Assembly: GCF_900106995.1 (NCBI RefSeq)
Contig: NZ_FNOK01000027.1
Location: forward strand, 1 to 64,000
DNA: 64,000 nt
DNA from: Saccharopolyspora shandongensis
GTDB taxonomy: Bacteria > Actinomycetota > Actinomycetes > Mycobacteriales > Pseudonocardiaceae
Direction of reading: 5' to 3'
The position numbers and the translations under genes were made by a program. Below, piece by piece: positions 52,888-61,077 of the stretch (position 1 is the first letter of the stretch; each line of letters starts with the position of its first letter). Under the pieces are notes generated by a model. That model was given only the letters and a program-made list of their open reading frames with translations. It did not search any database and had not been told where the DNA came from.

Positions 52888-54051
52888 TCAGCGGGCGGCC
52901 GCGACCTCCAGAGCGGCCGGCTCGTGCAGGGTTCGCCCGAGCAGCCACGCGATGACCGGGAACACCAGCAGCGTCGTCAGCGCCGTTTGCAGCGACGTCG
53001 CCTCAGCGATCGCCCCGAGCACCGGCGTGGCGATGCCTCCGACGCTCACCGCCAGGCCGAGCGTCACGCCGCTGGCGGTGCCGACCCGGTTCGGCAGGTA
53101 GTCCTGGCCCAGCGTGACGTGCAGCGAGAACGGGATGTACAGCAGGACCGCGGCGAGCGCCACGAAGACGTACACGGAGGCACCGGGCGCGTAGACCACA
53201 CCGGCGACCGCGGGGATGGACGCCGCGTACGACAGCCGCAGGGCCCGGATGCGGCCCCACACCGTGGCCAGCTTGCCGCCGAGCACGGTACCCGCCGCTC
53301 CGCCGGCGAACAGCACGAACAACGCCGCCGCGCCGGCGGTCTCGCCGCCGCCCACGCGCTGCTGCACCCACAGCGCGACGAACGCGCTCAGTCCGATGTA
53401 GACGATCGACCGGGCGATGACGATCGCCGTCAGGCGGAGGAAGACCGGCCAGTCGTCGCGGCCCCGATCGGCCTTGGCGCCGCCGGTCGTCGCGGAACCG
53501 GCGATCAGCGAGCGGAGCACGGTGGTGGTCACCAGCCCGCCGAGCAGGGCCGGGATGATCAGCCACGGCGAGGCCGACAGGCCGCCCGCGGCGAGGATCG
53601 GGGTCACCACGATCGGCGCGAGCGCGAAACCGATGTTGCCGCCGAGGGAGAACCAGCTCATCGCCAGGTGGTTGCCGCCGGAGGCGGCGCGCGCGAGCCG
53701 GGCCGCCTCCGGGTGGTAGGCCGCCACGCCCAGCCCGGACAGCGCGACCGCCATCCACGTGAGGACGTAGGAGTCGCCGACCCCGCACAGCGCCACGCCC
53801 AGCCCCGCGGTCACCATGCTCACCGGGATCAGCCACGGCATCCGCACCCGGTCGGTGAGCGCCCCGAACACCGGCTGCACGACGGACGACAGCAACGTCG
53901 CCGCCAGCACGATGCCGGACACCGCGACGTAGCCGTACTGCCGCTCCAGCACCAGGAACGGGACGACGGCGGGCACCGCCCCCTGGTAGATGTCCACGCC
54001 TGCGTGCCCGACGGCCAGCAGACCAACAGATCGAGTTCGTCCTCGCGTCAC
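52888..54051 (-). CDS. MFS transporter, fosmidomycin-resistance-like
   Basis: A 387-residue, 12-helix transporter resembling Fsr/arabinose-type exporters. Landmarks are GLLAVGHAGVDIYQGAVPAVVPFLV at the start, FGALTDRVRMPWLIPVSM (motif A) and GLGVAAYHPEAARLARAASG near residues 120-139. GTG at 54051 is chosen because the alternative ATG at 54102 falls inside a probable operator (54086-54114). It ends six bases from the convergent LigD-like gene. Confidence 0.82.
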   Translation of the reverse strand: MTRGRTRSVGLLAVGHAGVDIYQGAVPAVVPFLVLERQYGYVAVSGIVLAATLLSSVVQPVFGALTDRVRMPWLIPVSMVTAGLGVALCGVGDSYVLTWMAVALSGLGVAAYHPEAARLARAASGGNHLAMSWFSLGGNIGFALAPIVVTPILAAGGLSASPWLIIPALLGGLVTTTVLRSLIAGSATTGGAKADRGRDDWPVFLRLTAIVIARSIVYIGLSAFVALWVQQRVGGGETAGAAALFVLFAGGAAGTVLGGKLATVWGRIRALRLSYAASIPAVAGVVYAPGASVYVFVALAAVLLYIPFSLHVTLGQDYLPNRVGTASGVTLGLAVSVGGIATPVLGAIAEATSLQTALTTLLVFPVIAWLLGRTLHEPAALEVAAAR

Positions 54052-54085
54052 CGTGCGATCGTCCGGCAGGCAAAGCGTGTCCCGC

Positions 54086-54114
54086 TTTCGACAAACTGCC
54101 ATGTTGTGTCGAAA
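54086..54114. promoter_or_regulatory. Operator-like inverted repeat upstream of the Fsr-like MFS gene
   Basis: TTTCGACA and TGTCGAAA are perfect 8-bp complements separated by 13 bp. The site lies 35-63 bp upstream of the GTG at 54051 and includes an alternative ATG, which argues against that start. Confidence 0.5.
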
Positions 54115-54151
54115 ATCCGCCACACGCCGGGCGATCAGCGCAACCGCTGAG

Positions 54152-55396
54152 TCATTCGGGCAGCCGGGCGCCCTGGCGGTTGAGCTCGGCCCGCACCGCC
54201 GCGGTGTCGGCATCGCCGCCGGCGGCGGTGAAGGCGGCCGCGACACCGGCCGCGTGCCCGGTGGCGAACGCCGTGCCCATGGCGCGCAGCGACGCGCCCG
54301 CGCCGCGGTCGCCGTCCACGGTGCGACCGGCGGCGAAGAGGTTCGGGGTGTCCCGGCTGTGCAGGACGTCCAGCGGAATCCCGTAGAAACCGGGGTCGCC
54401 GATGAACCTCCACTCCGACGGGATGCCCGGGCCCGGGTGGTACTCGATCGGCCAGGCGCCGATCGCGACCGCGTCGTCGACCGGGCCGGGCTGGAGCACT
54501 TCCTTCTCCGTGAACCGGTACCGGCCGACGAGGTGCCGGGACTCGCGGGTACCCATCTCCGGCCCGGTGCTGACGATGTACGCCTCGTCGCAGCCGGGCA
54601 ACGAGCGGACCACCTGCAGGTACGCCTGCGCCTGCCGCCGGGCGCCGATCTCGGCGCGGGTGGTGTCCGCCGCGCTGCGCGCGTCGTAGCCCTCGTCGGC
54701 CAGGTAGGTGATGAGGTCGCCGGAGATCGGCATCCGCGCGATGAGCCCGCTTTCCGCGGTCAGGCCGGGCGCGCCGGCCTTCTTCGCCGCGCGCACCGCG
54801 GCGCCGATGGCCTCCCTGGTGACCTCGGCGTTCGCGGGGATGCCGCCGAAGCGCACCCCGAGCGTGCCGTTCTGCACCCAGCCGTCGTTGCCGTAGCGGA
54901 CCTCCGCCCCGGCGTGGTGGGCCAGGTCGGCCTCGCCGGTGGCGTCCACGAAGGCCTTCGCGGTGAACTCGTGGATCCCCGAGTGGTCGGCGACGCGCAC
55001 CGCGGTTACCTGGTCACCTTCGCGGTCGGCGCCCAGCACGTGGGTGTGCAGCAGGACATCGACCCCGGCCTGCGCGCACAACTCGTCGGCGACGCGCTTG
55101 ACGCTCTCGGGATCGAAAACCGCCGCCACCGCGGTGAACCTGGTCGGGTCGCTGATCGCGCCCATCCCGCGCAACGCGGTGATCACCTCGTCGGCGACGC
55201 CGAAGACGGCCTGCTGCTGGTCGTCGCGCGTGTAGAGACCGCAGTAGGTCACCACGTTGCGGAGGGTCGCCGCGCCGCCGAGACACGGCCCGCGCTCGAT
55301 CAGCAGGGTCCGCGCACCGGCGCGGCTGGCCCCGATCGCTGCGGCCACCCCGCCAGATCCGCCGCCGGCCACGATCACGTCGTAGTGCTGGGTCAC
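54152..55396 (-). CDS. FAD-dependent oxidoreductase (FAD_oxidored type)
   Basis: A 414-residue flavoprotein. The dinucleotide fold VIVAGGGSGGVAAAIGASRAG is at about residues 6-26, the FAD segment LLIERGPCLGGAATL near 31-45, and DATGEADLAHHAG near 155. The C-terminal region has LFAAGRTVDGDRGAGASLRAMGTAFATGHAAG, which closes the FAD site. GTG at 55396 follows GGAG. It is 19 bp downstream of an MFS gene on the same strand, so the pair probably handles one imported substrate, possibly a carboxylate. Confidence 0.85.
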   Translation of the reverse strand: MTQHYDVIVAGGGSGGVAAAIGASRAGARTLLIERGPCLGGAATLRNVVTYCGLYTRDDQQQAVFGVADEVITALRGMGAISDPTRFTAVAAVFDPESVKRVADELCAQAGVDVLLHTHVLGADREGDQVTAVRVADHSGIHEFTAKAFVDATGEADLAHHAGAEVRYGNDGWVQNGTLGVRFGGIPANAEVTREAIGAAVRAAKKAGAPGLTAESGLIARMPISGDLITYLADEGYDARSAADTTRAEIGARRQAQAYLQVVRSLPGCDEAYIVSTGPEMGTRESRHLVGRYRFTEKEVLQPGPVDDAVAIGAWPIEYHPGPGIPSEWRFIGDPGFYGIPLDVLHSRDTPNLFAAGRTVDGDRGAGASLRAMGTAFATGHAAGVAAAFTAAGGDADTAAVRAELNRQGARLPE

Positions 55397-55415
55397 GTTC
55401 GCTCCACTTTCCTCG

Positions 55416-56663
55416 TCAAGCAACAGCTTTGGCGGTGTCGCCGGTCTTGTCGGCGGCCGGCGGGGCGGCGCCGTGCTCCCGCACCCCGAGCATCAGCACC
55501 ATGCCGAGCAGCGGCCCGGCGGCGAGCGTGGCGAAGGCCAGGAAGAACGATCCGGTCGCCTGGAAGACGACGCCGAGCACCACCGGCACGATCGTGCTGC
55601 CGAGCTGCCAGAACGCGTTGGTGGCGCCGGCCGCCGAACCGGCCAGCCGCACCCCGGAGAGGTTCGGGATGAGCGCGACCATCAGCGGGCTGTAGACGTA
55701 GGCGGCGATGCCGAGGAACGGCGCGATCCACATGAACGCGGTCAGGTTCGTCGCCGTGCCGAACAGCAGGAGGGTGACCACGAAGGCGCCGAGCACGACG
55801 ATCGTCAGGACCTTGCGCTTGCCACCGAACACGTCGCTGATCACGCCGATGAGCGGCTTGGCCACCACCGCCGCGATGCCGAAGATCGCGACGACCGCGC
55901 CGGCCTGCACCGGGGAGACGTGACTGCCCTTGATCATCAGCGCGTTGGACCAGGTGATGAAGCCGTAGGTGCCCCAGAGCCCGCCGAACCCGGCCAGCCC
56001 GAGCAGGAAGAGATCCCGGTTGCGCAGCAGCGAACCCAGCTTCGGCACCTCCCGCGCCGAGGAGTCGGCGCTCTCGGATCCGTTGCGCAGCAAGAAGAAG
56101 CACAGCACCGCGACGACCATCGAGGCCGCGCCGAACACGTGGTACGAGGTCTGCCAGCCGGAGGACTCGATGAGGCTCGGCACGATCGCGTTCGCGATCA
56201 CCGTGCCCAGCGAGGTGGCGGTCATGAAGATGCCCATCGCCAGCCCGCGGTCCTTCGCCGGGAACCACTGCGAGATCAGCTTCACGCCGGCCGAGTAATC
56301 GCACCCGGCGAACACGCCGATGCAGGCCTGGAACGCGATGCCCATCGCCACCGAGGTGGTCTCACCGAACAGGATCATGAACCCGCCGGCCACGAACAGG
56401 GTGGAGGCGATGACCATCCGCCCGCCGAGCCAGTCGGTGAGGAAGCCACCGCCCGCGTTGGAGATGACGTAGCCGACGTAGTAGCCGGTGGCGAAGACAC
56501 CGAGCCCAGCCAGCGAGACCCCCAGGTGCTCGCCGACCGCGACAGACGCAGGCCCCCACGTGGAACGGTCCACCGCGGTCATGGTGAACGCCGCCCAGGA
56601 CAACAGGAGCACGACCCACCGGTACGGGTGGCGCACTCCACTGGCGGTCGGGATGGGACTCAT
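55416..56663 (-). CDS. MFS transporter, anion:cation symporter (ACS)-like
   Basis: A 415-residue, 12-helix transporter of the ACS type, which takes up organic anions. Landmarks are FTMTAVDRSTWGPASVAVGEHLG, FLTDWLGGRMVIASTL (motif A) and ISQWFPAKDRGLAMGIFMTATSLGTVIANAI near residues 128-158. The gene is divergent from a LysR regulator across 213 bp that contain repeated CAGATAGG motifs. It is probably under LysR control and co-transcribed with the FAD oxidoreductase. Confidence 0.9.
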   Translation of the reverse strand: MSPIPTASGVRHPYRWVVLLLSWAAFTMTAVDRSTWGPASVAVGEHLGVSLAGLGVFATGYYVGYVISNAGGGFLTDWLGGRMVIASTLFVAGGFMILFGETTSVAMGIAFQACIGVFAGCDYSAGVKLISQWFPAKDRGLAMGIFMTATSLGTVIANAIVPSLIESSGWQTSYHVFGAASMVVAVLCFFLLRNGSESADSSAREVPKLGSLLRNRDLFLLGLAGFGGLWGTYGFITWSNALMIKGSHVSPVQAGAVVAIFGIAAVVAKPLIGVISDVFGGKRKVLTIVVLGAFVVTLLLFGTATNLTAFMWIAPFLGIAAYVYSPLMVALIPNLSGVRLAGSAAGATNAFWQLGSTIVPVVLGVVFQATGSFFLAFATLAAGPLLGMVLMLGVREHGAAPPAADKTGDTAKAVA

Positions 56664-56766
56664 CGTTGAGCGCTCGCTTTCTGCGATCCGGTTGCGACGT
56701 CCTGCCCATAAGGCAGAGGTTCGGCACTCCGAGGCTGGTGCGCCGCCCTGCTACCGACGAGGATTC

Positions 56767-56839
56767 CAGATAGGACGTGCGACTTCGGGAAGTACACCGT
56801 CTTGACAGCGTGACGTCCAATACCACCTAATCAGATAGG
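56767..56839. promoter_or_regulatory. Repeated CAGATAGG motifs in the MFS/LysR divergent promoter region
   Basis: CAGATAGG occurs at 56767-56774 and 56832-56839; the second lies inside CCTA-N6-TAGG. A TTGACA hexamer (56802-56807) lies between them. These are candidate LysR-binding half-sites controlling the MFS/FAD operon. Confidence 0.4.
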
Positions 56840-56876
56840 CCATGCTCCGCAGGCATGGCTACTGCGTGGAGGTGAA

Positions 56877-57761
56877 ATGGAACTGCGCCATCTGAGGTAC
56901 TTCGTCGCCGTCGCGAGCGAGCGCTCGATGTCCCGCGCCGCGGAACGCCTGCACCTGACGCAACCATCGCTGAGCAGGCAACTTCGCCAGCTCGAACGGG
57001 ATGTGGGCATCACGCTGTTCGAGCGCACGCCGACCGGCACGACACTGACCCCGGCGGGCGTCGCCCTGCACCAGCACGCGCTGCTCCTGCTCCGCCTGGC
57101 CGACGCGAGCCGCGACGCGGCGCATTCGGCGAGCGAGCACACCCGCGAGGTCGTCGACATCGGCATCCCGCCGGGACTGGCCACCGACTGGGTCCTGGAG
57201 ACGCTGGCGGCGCTGCGCGCCGAGATCCCGCACGCGTCGGTGACGCTGACCGAGGCGAGCAGCACCGACCAGCTGCGCATGGTCCGGGAGGGACGGCTCG
57301 ATCTGGGCCTGGTGCACGAGCGGCCGCTGGCGCTGCGCGGCACCCGGCTCTTCGACCAGGCCTTCGGGATCGCGGTGCGGGCCGGGCACCGGCTGGCGGG
57401 GCGCAGCACCTGCCTCGTCCGGGATCTCGACAACCTGCGGCTCCTGGCGCACGGCCGCGAGCAGGTGCCGGTCGCGCACGACCGGCTGATCGTCGCGGCG
57501 CACGACGCGGGCGCCGTTCCGCTGTGGCGGTTCGCGCAGTTCTCCGAGCACGCGCTGGCCTGCGCCGAGGCATCCGAGGCCGAGGCGGTGCTGCTCACCG
57601 AGCACTCCGCGCACCGGCTGCTGCCCGGCTGGCCGTGGGTGCCGCTGGTCGACCCGCCGCTGGAACTGACCACCTGGGTGGTGTGGCAGGCGAGCACCCG
57701 ACCGGTCGTCGAGCAGGTGGCGGAGTTGATCTCGGGCCGCGCGAGTCGCCGGGTGGAGTGA
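56877..57761 (+). CDS. LysR-family regulator
   Basis: A 294-residue LysR protein. The winged HTH occupies residues 1-60 (MELRHLRYFVAVASERSMSR, then RLHLTQPSLSRQLRQLERDV). The substrate-binding domain from about 90 onward starts VVDIGIPPGLATDWVLETL. It is divergent from the ACS-type MFS transporter and FAD oxidoreductase and is their probable activator. An ATG at 56877 follows GGAGGTGAA. Confidence 0.92.
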   Translation: MELRHLRYFVAVASERSMSRAAERLHLTQPSLSRQLRQLERDVGITLFERTPTGTTLTPAGVALHQHALLLLRLADASRDAAHSASEHTREVVDIGIPPGLATDWVLETLAALRAEIPHASVTLTEASSTDQLRMVREGRLDLGLVHERPLALRGTRLFDQAFGIAVRAGHRLAGRSTCLVRDLDNLRLLAHGREQVPVAHDRLIVAAHDAGAVPLWRFAQFSEHALACAEASEAEAVLLTEHSAHRLLPGWPWVPLVDPPLELTTWVVWQASTRPVVEQVAELISGRASRRVE

Positions 57762-57821
57762 TCGAGCTGTCCTACGCCGACAACGTGGAGGGCCTCAGCT
57801 GGGGGCCGCGCCTGACCTGGT

Positions 57822-58559
57822 TCACGACTTCAGGTGCTCGGCGAAGAAGTCCTCGATCCGCCGCCAGGCGTCGGCGGCGGATTCCGGGTGCGGGCCGGCT
57901 CCGGAGATCCGCAGGAGCGGACGCATGATCCGCGGCGCGTTCTCCGCGTCGTTGAGGAACGAATGGCCCGCCTCCGGGTATTCCTTGACGTCGTGCGGGA
58001 TTCCGGCCCGTTCGAGGGCCGCGTCGAGCTTCGCCGCGGCGCCCTTCAGCATCCCGTCGCGGCCGCCGTAGCTGCCGACGACCGGGCAGGCCTCGGCGAG
58101 CGCGCGGTCGATGTCCTTGGGCAGCTGGCCGTAGTTCGCCGAGGCCGCGTCGTAGATGCCGCGGCCCGCGGCGACCAGCGCGAAGGAGCCGCCCATGCAG
58201 AAGCCGATGAGCCCGACCTTGCCGGTGCAGTCCGGCCGGTCGGCCAGCTCGGTGCGGGCCGCCTCCAGGTCGGCGTAGGCGCGGCCGCGACCGGACAGCG
58301 CCGCGCGCATGGTCGGGACCAGGCAGCGCCGGGTGCCGCCGTCGGTGAACAGGTCCGGCAGCAGCGCCAGGTAGCCCGCCTCGGCCATCCGCTCGGTCTG
58401 CCGCAGCATGACGTCGTCGACGCCGAACGCCTCGTGGACGACCACCACGCCGGGCCACGGGCCGGGCCCGGCCGGCTTCGCGAGGTGACCGGTCAGCTTC
58501 CGGGAGCCGCCGAGGGCGGTGCTGCGCGGGGTCAGGTCGATGACGGTGGGTGCGGGCAC
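57822..58559 (-). CDS. Dienelactone hydrolase family protein
   Basis: A 245-residue alpha/beta hydrolase. The catalytic cysteine is in GFCMGG (Cys121). The other triad members are in YGGRDGML (Asp, near 169) and EAGHSFLND (His, near 200). The oxyanion region GVVVVHEAFGVDD lies at 37-49. It may hydrolyse dienelactones or other small esters. GTG at 58559 follows GGGAGG at five bases. It converges on the LysR gene with 60 bp between. Confidence 0.9.
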   Translation of the reverse strand: MPAPTVIDLTPRSTALGGSRKLTGHLAKPAGPGPWPGVVVVHEAFGVDDVMLRQTERMAEAGYLALLPDLFTDGGTRRCLVPTMRAALSGRGRAYADLEAARTELADRPDCTGKVGLIGFCMGGSFALVAAGRGIYDAASANYGQLPKDIDRALAEACPVVGSYGGRDGMLKGAAAKLDAALERAGIPHDVKEYPEAGHSFLNDAENAPRIMRPLLRISGAGPHPESAADAWRRIEDFFAEHLKS

Positions 58560-58714
58560 GGAGTCCTCCCGGAATCTGCGTTGCGCTGGCTGATCAACAC
58601 GACGATACGGCGGATCCGGCCACGGGTGACGCGCGTCGCACTCCGATCTCCGGCGTCCCGGCACATCCGGTTGGCATGCTGATGTTGTCCCGAGATCCCC
58701 GACCGGAGGGAAAC

Positions 58715-58867
58715 ATGAGCACCGAACCCGACCGTCCCAGCAACGAGGCCGAGACGGGGAGGCACAGCCACGCCGCGCCGGAAGGCGCCGGGGTGCACCC
58801 GCTGATCGACCTGTCCCGCGATCCGCGCCCGGGCGTGCCCGACCACGCCAAGCCGGACGAGGACTGA
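58715..58867 (+). CDS. Small disordered protein, unknown
   Basis: A 50-residue hydrophilic protein rich in Glu, Pro, Asp, Arg and His, probably disordered (VHPLIDLSRDPRPGVPDH near the end). The ATG at 58715 follows GGAGGG by four bases, a strong start. No membrane segment, metal motif or family was recognised. It is read away from the dienelactone hydrolase. Confidence 0.55.
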   Translation: MSTEPDRPSNEAETGRHSHAAPEGAGVHPLIDLSRDPRPGVPDHAKPDED

Positions 58868-59203
58868 CCAACACACGAGGGGGGCACGCGATCGCGGCCG
58901 ATCCCGCGGTCGCCGCCCTGGTCTCACCGCCCCCGGGCGGCCCGCGACCAGGCGTCGAGCAGCCGGCGTGCCGAGCCGCCGATCGGTCCGACCGCATCGG
59001 CCAGCACCGCCGGGTCCGGGAGTTCGGCACCGTCCACTGCGGACACACGTAGCCATGCCACCAAAACTGGCACCCGTGTCAACGAGCCGCACCACGCTTA
59101 TCCCACCTGCCGGACCGGCGCGCGATCACCTTGCGGAGATCGGTCCATTGTGGTCGTCCGAATGCGCCTAGCGGCCCGGCCGCTAATCGGTAGGATCCGG
59201 ATC
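58868..59203. other. Intergenic region with a short possible relic frame
   Basis: A 336-bp gap. A 40-codon minus-strand frame (58924-59046, encoding ELPDPAVLADAVGPIGGSA) looks protein-like but has no clear start signal and may be a relic. The promoter of the pptH-pptT pair is probably in 59080-59190. No RNA gene is seen. Confidence 0.4.
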
Positions 59204-60049
59204 ATGCACAGCACTGGTCGGCTGCTCGCCGTGAGCGACTTGCACGTGGCGTTCCCGGACAACCGGGCGATCGTGGCGGAGCTCCGGCCGGAATCCCCGG
59301 ACGACTGGCTGATCGTGGCCGGTGACGTCGGCGAGTTCGCCGCCGACATCGAGTGGGCGCTGCGGCTGCTCCGCGAGCGCTTCGCCACCGTGATCTGGGT
59401 GCCGGGCAACCACGACCTGTGGACCCACCCGAAGGACCCGCTGCAGCTGCGCGGCGAGCAGCGGTACCGGCACCTCGTCGAGCTGTGCCGCGGCCTGGGC
59501 GTGCTGACCCCGGAAGACCCGTACCCGGTATGGACCGGCGACGGCGGCCCGGCCCGGATCGTGCCGATGTTCCTGCTCTACGACTACTCGTTCCGGCCGC
59601 CCGGGGCGAAGAACAAGGCCGAGGGGCTCGAACAGGCCCACGCCAAGGGCGTCGTGTGCAGCGACGAATACCTGCTGCACCCGGACCCGCACCCGAGCCT
59701 GGACGCCTGGTGCCTGGCCAGGGTCGCTGAGACCGAGCGCCGGCTGGCCGAGCTGGACGACGGGCTGCCCACCGTCTTGGTCAACCACTACCCGCTGGTG
59801 CGGGAGCCGACGGACGTGCTGCACTACCCCGAGTTCGCGCAGTGGTGCGGCACCGAGCTCACCGCGGACTGGCACCGCCGCCACCGCGCGTCGTGCGTCG
59901 TCTACGGGCACCTGCACATCCCGCGGATCACCCGGCACGACGACGTGCCGTTCCACGAGGTCTCCATCGGCTACCCGCGGGAATGGCGCCGCCACGGCCA
60001 CCCGCACGGCCTGCTCCGCCAGGTGCTCCCGGCGGAGGCGCGGTCTTGA
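59204..60049 (+). CDS. pptH: Metallophosphoesterase, probable phosphopantetheinyl hydrolase (PptH-like)
   Basis: A 281-residue calcineurin-type phosphoesterase. The metal-binding motifs are in order: VSDLHV (about 10-15), AGDVGEF (39-45), PGNHDLW (66-72), VNHYPLV (near 188) and VYGHLHIPR (near 229). In Mycobacterium tuberculosis the equivalent neighbour of PptT (Rv2795c, PptH) removes phosphopantetheine from carrier proteins. Its TGA overlaps the TTG start of the pptT homologue (TTGA), so the two are made together. The orthology call rests on this arrangement and on fold. Confidence 0.88.
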   Translation: MHSTGRLLAVSDLHVAFPDNRAIVAELRPESPDDWLIVAGDVGEFAADIEWALRLLRERFATVIWVPGNHDLWTHPKDPLQLRGEQRYRHLVELCRGLGVLTPEDPYPVWTGDGGPARIVPMFLLYDYSFRPPGAKNKAEGLEQAHAKGVVCSDEYLLHPDPHPSLDAWCLARVAETERRLAELDDGLPTVLVNHYPLVREPTDVLHYPEFAQWCGTELTADWHRRHRASCVVYGHLHIPRITRHDDVPFHEVSIGYPREWRRHGHPHGLLRQVLPAEARS

Positions 60050-60684
60050 TCGGCGAGATCCTCCCGGGCGCGGCCCGCTTCGCGGAGGCCTTCGACGATC
60101 GCGTCGACGTCGAGCTGTTCCCCGAGGAAGCGGCCGTCATCAGCCGCGCCGTCGCCAAGCGCCGCACCGAGTTCGCCACGGTCCGGCACTGCGCGCGCGA
60201 GGCGCTCGCCGCGCTGGGGCATCCGCCGAGCCCGATCATCCCGGGCGAACGCGGCGCGCCGGGCTGGCCCGGCGGCGTGGTCGGCAGCATGACCCACTGC
60301 GCCGGATACCGGGCGGCCGTGGTGGCGCGCGCCGCGGACCTCGCGTCGATCGGCGTCGACGCGGAGCCTGACGAGCCGCTGCCGGACGGCGTTCTCGAAG
60401 CCATCGCCCGCCCCGAGGAACTGGAACTCCTGCGGCACTTGCCTTCGGGTCCGCACTGGGACAGGTTGCTGTTCAGCGCCAAGGAATCCGTGTACAAGAC
60501 GTGGTTCCCGCTCACCCGGACCTGGCTGGACTTCACGGAGGCGTCCATCGAGCTGCACCCGGACGGCGGTACCTTCCGCGCCCGGCTGCTCGCCGAAAGC
60601 CCGGGCCCGCCGCTGCGGGAGTTCCACGGGCGCTGGCTGGCCGCCGGCGGCCTGGTCGTCACCGCGATCGCCCACACCGGGTGA
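60046..60684 (+). CDS. pptT: 4'-phosphopantetheinyl transferase (PptT-like)
   Basis: A 212-residue Sfp/PptT-type enzyme that converts apo carrier proteins of PKS, NRPS and fatty-acid systems to the holo form. Key motifs are AVAKRRTEFATVRHCAREAL, GSMTHCAGYRAAVVA, IGVDAEPDEPLP (Mg-binding Asp and Glu) and LLFSAKESVYKTWFPLT. All closely match the mycobacterial PptT pattern. The TTG at 60046 follows GGAGG by seven bases and overlaps the pptH stop. Confidence 0.95.
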   Translation: MIGEILPGAARFAEAFDDRVDVELFPEEAAVISRAVAKRRTEFATVRHCAREALAALGHPPSPIIPGERGAPGWPGGVVGSMTHCAGYRAAVVARAADLASIGVDAEPDEPLPDGVLEAIARPEELELLRHLPSGPHWDRLLFSAKESVYKTWFPLTRTWLDFTEASIELHPDGGTFRARLLAESPGPPLREFHGRWLAAGGLVVTAIAHTG

Positions 60685-60741
60685 GCGGCGGGATCTGCTC
60701 GTGCAGCGCCGCTGCGCGGCGGCTCGCTGGCGGCGTCGACA

Positions 60742-61040
60742 TCAATCGTGGTCGGTGGCCTGCTTGGCGATCGCGCGGAGTCCGGTGACGAGGTCGTCGG
60801 GGGTCGGAGCGTTGTCCGGGTCCAGCAACCACTGGATCACCACACCGACCTGCATCGCGTAGTAGAGCGCCCCCACTGTCCTGGCCTGCTCCTCGTCAAC
60901 GGTGTTCTCGTCGACCGCGTCGAACATGGCGACGTTACCGGTCCGCGCTGATCCCTTCGACCGTGCGCCGCCAGACGTCGGCGAAGCGTTCCAGGTAGGT
61001 CTGCTCCGGAGTGGCATCACCAAGAGCGCTCGATCGGTGG
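60742..61040 (-). pseudogene. Remnant of a TetR-family regulator, C-terminal part, frameshifted
   Basis: Two reading frames on the minus strand together encode the C-terminal domain of a TetR protein. The first piece (about 61040-60945) reads PEQTYLERFADVWRRTVEG and the second (about 60945-60742) reads ARTVGALYYAMQVGVVIQWL and TPDDLVTGLRAIAKQ. A shift of one base near 60945-60955 breaks the frame, and the N-terminal HTH is missing. The adjacent amine oxidase occupies the expected 5' part. The gene is therefore a decayed regulator. Confidence 0.65.
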
Positions 61041-61077
61041 ATCGAGGCATCGGCGTGCACGCACCAGAATGCGCAGC

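Noticed and set aside
58924..59046. 40-codon minus-strand frame that looks protein-like
   Set aside because: No ribosome site, no partner and too short to support; mentioned only in the intergenic note.
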